NCBI GenBank assembly: GCA_016868955.1
Contig: VGFF01000098.1
Coordinates: 1 to 7,722, forward strand
Source: Armatimonadota bacterium
GTDB taxonomy: Bacteria; Sysuimicrobiota; Sysuimicrobiia; Sysuimicrobiales; VGFF01
Length of the DNA: 7,722 nt
Direction of reading: 5' to 3'
Part shown: in pieces, positions 5,616-7,722 of the stretch
Layout of the letters: every line of letters starts with the position of its first letter
Position numbering within the stretch: the first letter of the stretch is position 1
Translations under genes and position numbers: made by a program
Notes under the pieces: generated by a model
Databases searched by the model: none
What the model saw: only the letters and a program-made list of their open reading frames with translations
What the model was told of the DNA's origin: nothing

Positions 5616-6401
5616 CTAGGGGTTGCGGCGGAACACACTGTCGACGAATGTGACGCCTTCCTCGGTGAGCGTGCGACGGCCACCGCCGCGCGTCTGCAGA
5701 AGCCTCAGCGATTCCAACGTCCGCAACTCGCGATGCGCCGTGCTCAAACTGATCTCCAATTCCTTCGCGACGGAAGTCGGCCCGACGCTACCCATTTCCG
5801 CGACCAGAAGCAACACGCGCTTCTGGCGGTCGGTTAGTTCGGGGCGCGCGGCCGGCGGTGTTGTGGCGGGCATGGGCTGCGGCCGTTCCGCAACCATGCG
5901 GAGCGTAACGACGGTTCCGCCGTTGAGGTTGTCCTCCAACGTGATCGCGCCGCCAAGAAAATTCAACTGCTCGCGGGCGACCGGCAGACCGGAACCTACA
6001 CCTCGGATGAAGGTGCGCATGCTAGGCGTCGCGGTCGTGAACCCAGGCTGCATCGCACGATCCTTGTCGCGAATCCCCGGACCCTGATCGGAGATACGAA
6101 TGGTATTCCCGTCATCGAGGATCGTAATCACCGCGTCCCGGAAGTGCGCATGCACCAGATTCTCCACAATCTCCCGGATGACGACGTAAGGGATCCTACC
6201 GCCTCGCCGTTGCGCATGGTCATAGGTGTTCGCGGTCAACTCCCCGACCAGCGTCTGAAAGTCGTCGTTCGAGATCGATACGACTCGCGGCTCGGCAATC
6301 CGGGAGTCGTAGATCGCAAGGCGCACCTCCGGAGACCCCACGGGAGCGCGACCTGCTTCCCGTTCCTCCAAAAGCCGGGCGAGCAACTGGCTCAACGACA
6401 T
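5616..6401 (-). CDS. GHKL (histidine-kinase-like) ATPase fused to a winged-helix domain, putative origin/dnaA regulator
   Basis: I recognise the domains but know no gene name. Residues 1-70 are a small N-terminal segment of unknown fold. Residues 71-169 form a GHKL ATP-binding domain: N-box REIVENLVHA at 76-85 (N81), G1 DQGPGI at 105-110, an F-box-like GFTTA at 120-124, G2 GVGSGLPVA at 134-142 and a closing GGTVVTLRM at 161-169. A Pro/Ala-rich linker (about 172-187) leads to a winged helix at 188-255 of MarR/IclR-like type, with recognition-helix region SLSTAHRELRTLESL at 218-232 and an RGGGRR wing at 238-243. No H-box phospho-acceptor, membrane segment or sensor domain is visible, so it is cytosolic and probably not a classical kinase. 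A SpoIIAB/RsbW-like Ser kinase remains possible, but no STAS partner is nearby. The ATG lacks a well-placed ribosome site; TTG at codon 3, with AGGA 5 bases before it, is an alternative start. A TAG lies 2 codons upstream. Confidence 0.85.
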   Translation of the reverse strand: MSLSQLLARLLEEREAGRAPVGSPEVRLAIYDSRIAEPRVVSISNDDFQTLVGELTANTYDHAQRRGGRIPYVVIREIVENLVHAHFRDAVITILDDGNTIRISDQGPGIRDKDRAMQPGFTTATPSMRTFIRGVGSGLPVAREQLNFLGGAITLEDNLNGGTVVTLRMVAERPQPMPATTPPAARPELTDRQKRVLLLVAEMGSVGPTSVAKELEISLSTAHRELRTLESLRLLQTRGGGRRTLTEEGVTFVDSVFRRNP

Positions 6402-6426
6402 CCTGAGCTATGGCCCCTTTCGATTA

Positions 6427-6446
6427 GGTTGCCTATTTCGGCAATC
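6427..6446. promoter_or_regulatory. Dyad upstream of the HTH-ATPase gene, candidate operator
   Basis: TTGCC (6429-6433) and GGCAA (6440-6444) form a perfect 5-bp dyad around a 6-base centre, extendable to 7 pairs as RNA with one G-U. It sits 26-45 bp upstream of the HTH-ATPase ATG, where an autoregulatory operator would be expected. The symmetry is visible; the role is inferred. Confidence 0.35.
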
Positions 6447-6615
6447 CTTCGTGGGAACGGAAATTCGACCACTTTCCATCCCCTGCCAAGGCACTTCGGA
6501 AATGAGTCGGCAGGCACGTCAAAACGGTCGGAAAGCGACGAATGAAGATGTCCGTGGCTGTCAAACCTACCATCTACAAGTCCCATTGGTTGGCCACAAT
6601 ACCCATCCGCCAACG

Positions 6616-6625
6616 CTTCTAGAAG
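6616..6625. repeat. 10-bp palindrome abutting a DnaA box
   Basis: CTTCTAGAAG is a perfect 10-bp palindrome ending exactly where the perfect DnaA box TTATCCACA (6626-6634) begins. It may be a site for an origin-binding dimer. Confidence 0.5.
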
Positions 6626-6634
6626 TTATCCACA
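6626..6634 (+). promoter_or_regulatory. Perfect DnaA box
   Basis: TTATCCACA matches the consensus at all 9 positions and lies in the spacer between the divergent arms. It is the strongest single DnaA site in the window. Confidence 0.85.
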
Positions 6635-6746
6635 GAAGGTGAAAAACCTGTTGACAACGTTGGGCCACCCGAAAACTCGATAACGCGATTTTCAGCGGCT
6701 TTCCAGTCTCGGAACGTGGTGGACCGAATCCCCGGCCCCGGAACTC

Positions 6747-6755
6747 TGTGGAAAA
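6747..6755 (-). promoter_or_regulatory. DnaA box (8 of 9)
   Basis: The minus strand reads TTTTCCACA, one mismatch from consensus and identical to one of the tandem boxes in the dnaA-dnaN spacer. It forms an inverted pair with the box at 6765-6773: the 7-bp arms CTGTGGA and TCCACAG span 6746-6774. Confidence 0.7.
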
Positions 6756-6764
6756 ACCCCTCAG

Positions 6765-6773
6765 ATATCCACA
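6765..6773 (+). promoter_or_regulatory. DnaA box (8 of 9)
   Basis: ATATCCACA differs from consensus only at the first base. It is the right half of the inverted box pair and lies about 45 bp upstream of the rpmH -10, so bound DnaA could also affect rpmH transcription. Confidence 0.7.
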
Positions 6774-6797
6774 GGTTGTCCCTATTCAGCGCCCTCC

Positions 6798-6824
6798 TGG
6801 ACCGCTTGCTTCATCTGCTATACT
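6798..6824 (+). promoter_or_regulatory. rpmH operon promoter (extended -10)
   Basis: TATACT (6819-6824, 5 of 6 matches) is preceded by TG at 6816-6817 with one base between, an extended -10. The best -35 is TGGACC (6798-6803), 4 of 6 matches with a short 15-base spacer. The start would be near 6831, giving a leader of about 46 bases before rpmH. Confidence 0.6.
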
Positions 6825-6876
6825 CTCTGCGGTTGCGGTGTCGAAATCGCCGCTACGATGCTGGGAGAGTGACGAA

Positions 6877-7011
6877 GTGAAACGAACGTACCAGCCGAAG
6901 AAGCGGCGCCGAGTTCGAGTTCACGGATTCCGTGCGCGCATGAAGTCGCCGGGCGGCCGTACTGTTTTGAGCCGTCGCCGGGCGAAGGGTCGCAAGCGCC
7001 TCAGCGTTTAG
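6877..7011 (+). CDS. rpmH: Ribosomal protein bL34
   Basis: bL34 is a small, very basic protein of the large ribosomal subunit. The 44-residue product matches the family end to end: KRTYQPKKRRR at 2-12, HGFRARMKSPGGR at 16-28 and LSRRRAKGRKRLSV at 31-44. The start is GTG, with GGGAG at 6863-6867 nine bases upstream. An upstream in-frame ATG at 6748 would add 43 residues unlike any L34 and lies upstream of the predicted promoter, so it is not used. It opens the rpmH-rnpA-yidD-yidC arm and is 19 bp from rnpA. Confidence 0.97.
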   Translation: MKRTYQPKKRRRVRVHGFRARMKSPGGRTVLSRRRAKGRKRLSV

Positions 7012-7030
7012 TTGTACAACCCCGGGCGGG

Positions 7031-7354
7031 TTGCAAACGCTGCGTAACTCCCACGAGTTTAGAAAGGTCTATGCGGAAGGTCGGCGGTATTCCGTCGACC
7101 TTTTCGTCCTTTATCGACGAGCCGCGTATGGTCCACCCCGCGTAGGGCTCGTGGTGCGAAAAGGGCTTGGTACCGCGGTTGCCCGCAACCGCCTCCGCCG
7201 CCGCCTTCGTGAGATCCTGAGGCACCGGTCCCTGGGCGCCAATCAGGAGATCGTGGTCGTTGCGCGCGGAGAAGCAGCGCGAGCGCCGTGGCGCATCGTC
7301 ACCGATCAGGTGGACAATCTGCTGATCGCGAGTTGCGCTTTGGAAGCGTCGTGA
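7031..7354 (+). CDS. rnpA: Ribonuclease P protein component
   Basis: RnpA is the protein cofactor of the RNase P ribozyme that matures tRNA 5' ends. The 107-residue product has the N-terminal LRNSHEFRKVY at 4-14, RVGLVVRKGLGTAVARNRL at 37-55 containing the diagnostic RNR motif (53-55 in RNRLRRRLRE), and the C-terminal VDNLL helix at 94-98. The start is TTG at 7031. The GGGCGGG directly before it is too close to be a good ribosome site, so coupling to rpmH 19 bp upstream is probable. Its TGA overlaps the yidD GTG (GTGA). The RNase P RNA gene is not in this window. Confidence 0.95.
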   Translation: MQTLRNSHEFRKVYAEGRRYSVDLFVLYRRAAYGPPRVGLVVRKGLGTAVARNRLRRRLREILRHRSLGANQEIVVVARGEAARAPWRIVTDQVDNLLIASCALEAS

Positions 7355-7560
7355 CCCGTGTCGTCGTCCTGCTGATCCGGGGCTATCGAAAGATCGTCTC
7401 GCCGTTCCTGCCCCGATCATGCAGATTCCATCCGTCGTGCTCGGAATACGCGGCCCAGGCCGTTCTTCGTCACGGCGTCATTCTCGGGGTCTGGCTCACC
7501 GGACGAAGGATTCTCCGATGCCATCCGTGGCATCCTGGCGGCTCCGACCCAGTGCCTTGA
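7351..7560 (+). CDS. yidD: YidD membrane protein insertion efficiency factor
   Basis: YidD proteins are small, membrane-associated and assist YidC-dependent insertion; the mechanism is not settled. The 69-residue product carries the full family signature: LIRGYRKIVSPFLPRSCRF at 8-26, HPSCSEYA at 27-34 with conserved Cys24 and Cys30, and RCHPWHPGGSDPVP at 56-69 with Cys57. The GTG start overlaps the rnpA stop by 4 bases, with GGAAG (7342-7346) 4 bases before it. An upstream ATG at 7288 in the same frame lies inside rnpA and adds non-family residues, so it is rejected. The gene ends 18 bp before yidC. Confidence 0.96.
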   Translation: MTRVVVLLIRGYRKIVSPFLPRSCRFHPSCSEYAAQAVLRHGVILGVWLTGRRILRCHPWHPGGSDPVP

Positions 7561-7578
7561 TTCGCTCGGAGGTTCCTC

Positions 7579-7722
7579 ATGTGGAATTGGCTCACTGGCC
7601 AGATTAGCGCGCTGCTCTATGAGTTGTTCCGGTTCACCGGCTCCTACGGCTGGGCGATCATTCTCCTCACGATTGTCATCAAAGCCGCTCTTCATCCGCT
7701 CACGCGAAAGCAGTTGAAGTCC
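7579..7722 (+). CDS. yidC: YidC/Oxa1 membrane protein insertase, N-terminal part (runs off window)
   Basis: YidC inserts and folds inner-membrane proteins alone or with SecYEG. The 48 codons present read directly into the first core Oxa1 segment: YELFRFTGSYGWAIILLTIV at 14-33, then IKAALHPLTRKQLKS at 34-48. By alignment with E. coli YidC (FIVRGIMYPLT), Lys35 occupies the position of the conserved substrate-cavity Arg366. There is no room for a large periplasmic P1 domain and no lipobox is visible, so this is a short-form YidC. GGAGG (7568-7572) lies 6 bases before the ATG, the best ribosome site in the arm. The rest lies outside the window. Confidence 0.95.
   Translation, partial: MWNWLTGQISALLYELFRFTGSYGWAIILLTIVIKAALHPLTRKQLKS

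Larger units (their letters stand above)
6402..6876. other. Probable chromosomal origin region (oriC) between the divergent arms
   Basis: This 475-bp spacer separates the minus-strand dnaA arm from the plus-strand rpmH arm. It contains no gene. It holds one perfect and two 8-of-9 DnaA boxes (6626-6634, 6747-6755, 6765-6773), a 10-bp palindrome abutting the perfect box, A-rich patches around 6641-6694, a dyad near the HTH-ATPase start (6427-6446) and the rpmH promoter (6816-6824). A convincing promoter for the dnaA arm was not found: a TTGACA at 6564-6559 on the minus strand has no good -10. Divergent gene direction, DnaA boxes and adjacent dnaA are the standard signs of oriC. A GC-skew switch here would confirm it but was not computed. 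Confidence 0.75.

Noticed and set aside
6590..6598. TTGGCCACA as a further DnaA box
   Set aside because: It matches 7 of 9 but loses the AT before CCACA, which is important for DnaA recognition.
6651..6684. Plus-strand TTGACA as a promoter within oriC
   Set aside because: No acceptable -10 lies 15-19 bases downstream; the hexamer is part of a GTTGACAAC palindrome.
6748..6876. Upstream ATG extension of rpmH
   Set aside because: It would add 43 non-conserved residues to bL34 and lies upstream of the predicted promoter.
7288..7350. Upstream ATG extension of yidD
   Set aside because: It lies inside rnpA and adds residues not found in the family; GTG at 7351 gives a full-length YidD.

Overview
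The window is a bacterial chromosomal replication-origin locus. It reads as intact, single-copy core chromosome: there are no mobile elements, CRISPR arrays, tRNA or rRNA genes. Coding DNA is GC-rich (about 60% by eye). The lineage cannot be fixed from the sequence alone. The gene set (RlbA-like S4 protein, DUF721/DciA-like gene between recF and gyrB, a short YidC without a large periplasmic domain, a Bacillus-like DnaN C-terminus) suggests a high-GC Terrabacteria-type phylum such as Eremiobacterota/WPS-2, Armatimonadota, Chloroflexota or Actinomycetota. This is a low-confidence inference.

Layout. Two gene arms diverge from an origin-like intergenic region at 6402-6876. The left arm is on the minus strand: a 261-residue GHKL-ATPase/winged-helix protein, dnaA, dnaN, an S4-domain RNA-binding protein (RlbA/YaaA-like), recF, a DUF721 (DciA-like) gene, and after a gap of about 400 bp the N-terminal 252 codons of gyrB. 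The right arm is on the plus strand: rpmH, rnpA, yidD and the first 48 codons of yidC. Every gene points away from the origin, so transcription and replication would be co-directional.

Regulatory DNA. DnaA-box-like sites fall in two clusters: one upstream of the HTH-ATPase and dnaA genes (6626-6773, including a perfect TTATCCACA), and one between dnaA and dnaN (3984-4074). This resembles a bipartite origin of the Bacillus/Helicobacter kind. The dnaA-dnaN spacer also holds a strong dnaN promoter, two abutting DnaA boxes just downstream of its predicted start point, a hexanucleotide-phased TAA/TAG element ending in an A-tract (possible unwinding element), and a perfect 12-bp direct repeat, one copy of which overlaps the promoter -10. 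A gyrB promoter pair lies in the DUF721-gyrB gap, and an extended -10 promoter precedes rpmH.

How it fits together. DnaA, the clamp, RecF, the probable helicase-loading factor and gyrase form the replication arm. L34, RNase P protein, YidD and YidC form the ribosome/RNA-processing/membrane-insertion arm. The least explained gene is the ATPase-HTH protein. It sits between the origin and dnaA, probably co-transcribed with dnaA, and looks like an ATP-responsive DNA-binding regulator of the origin or of dnaA.
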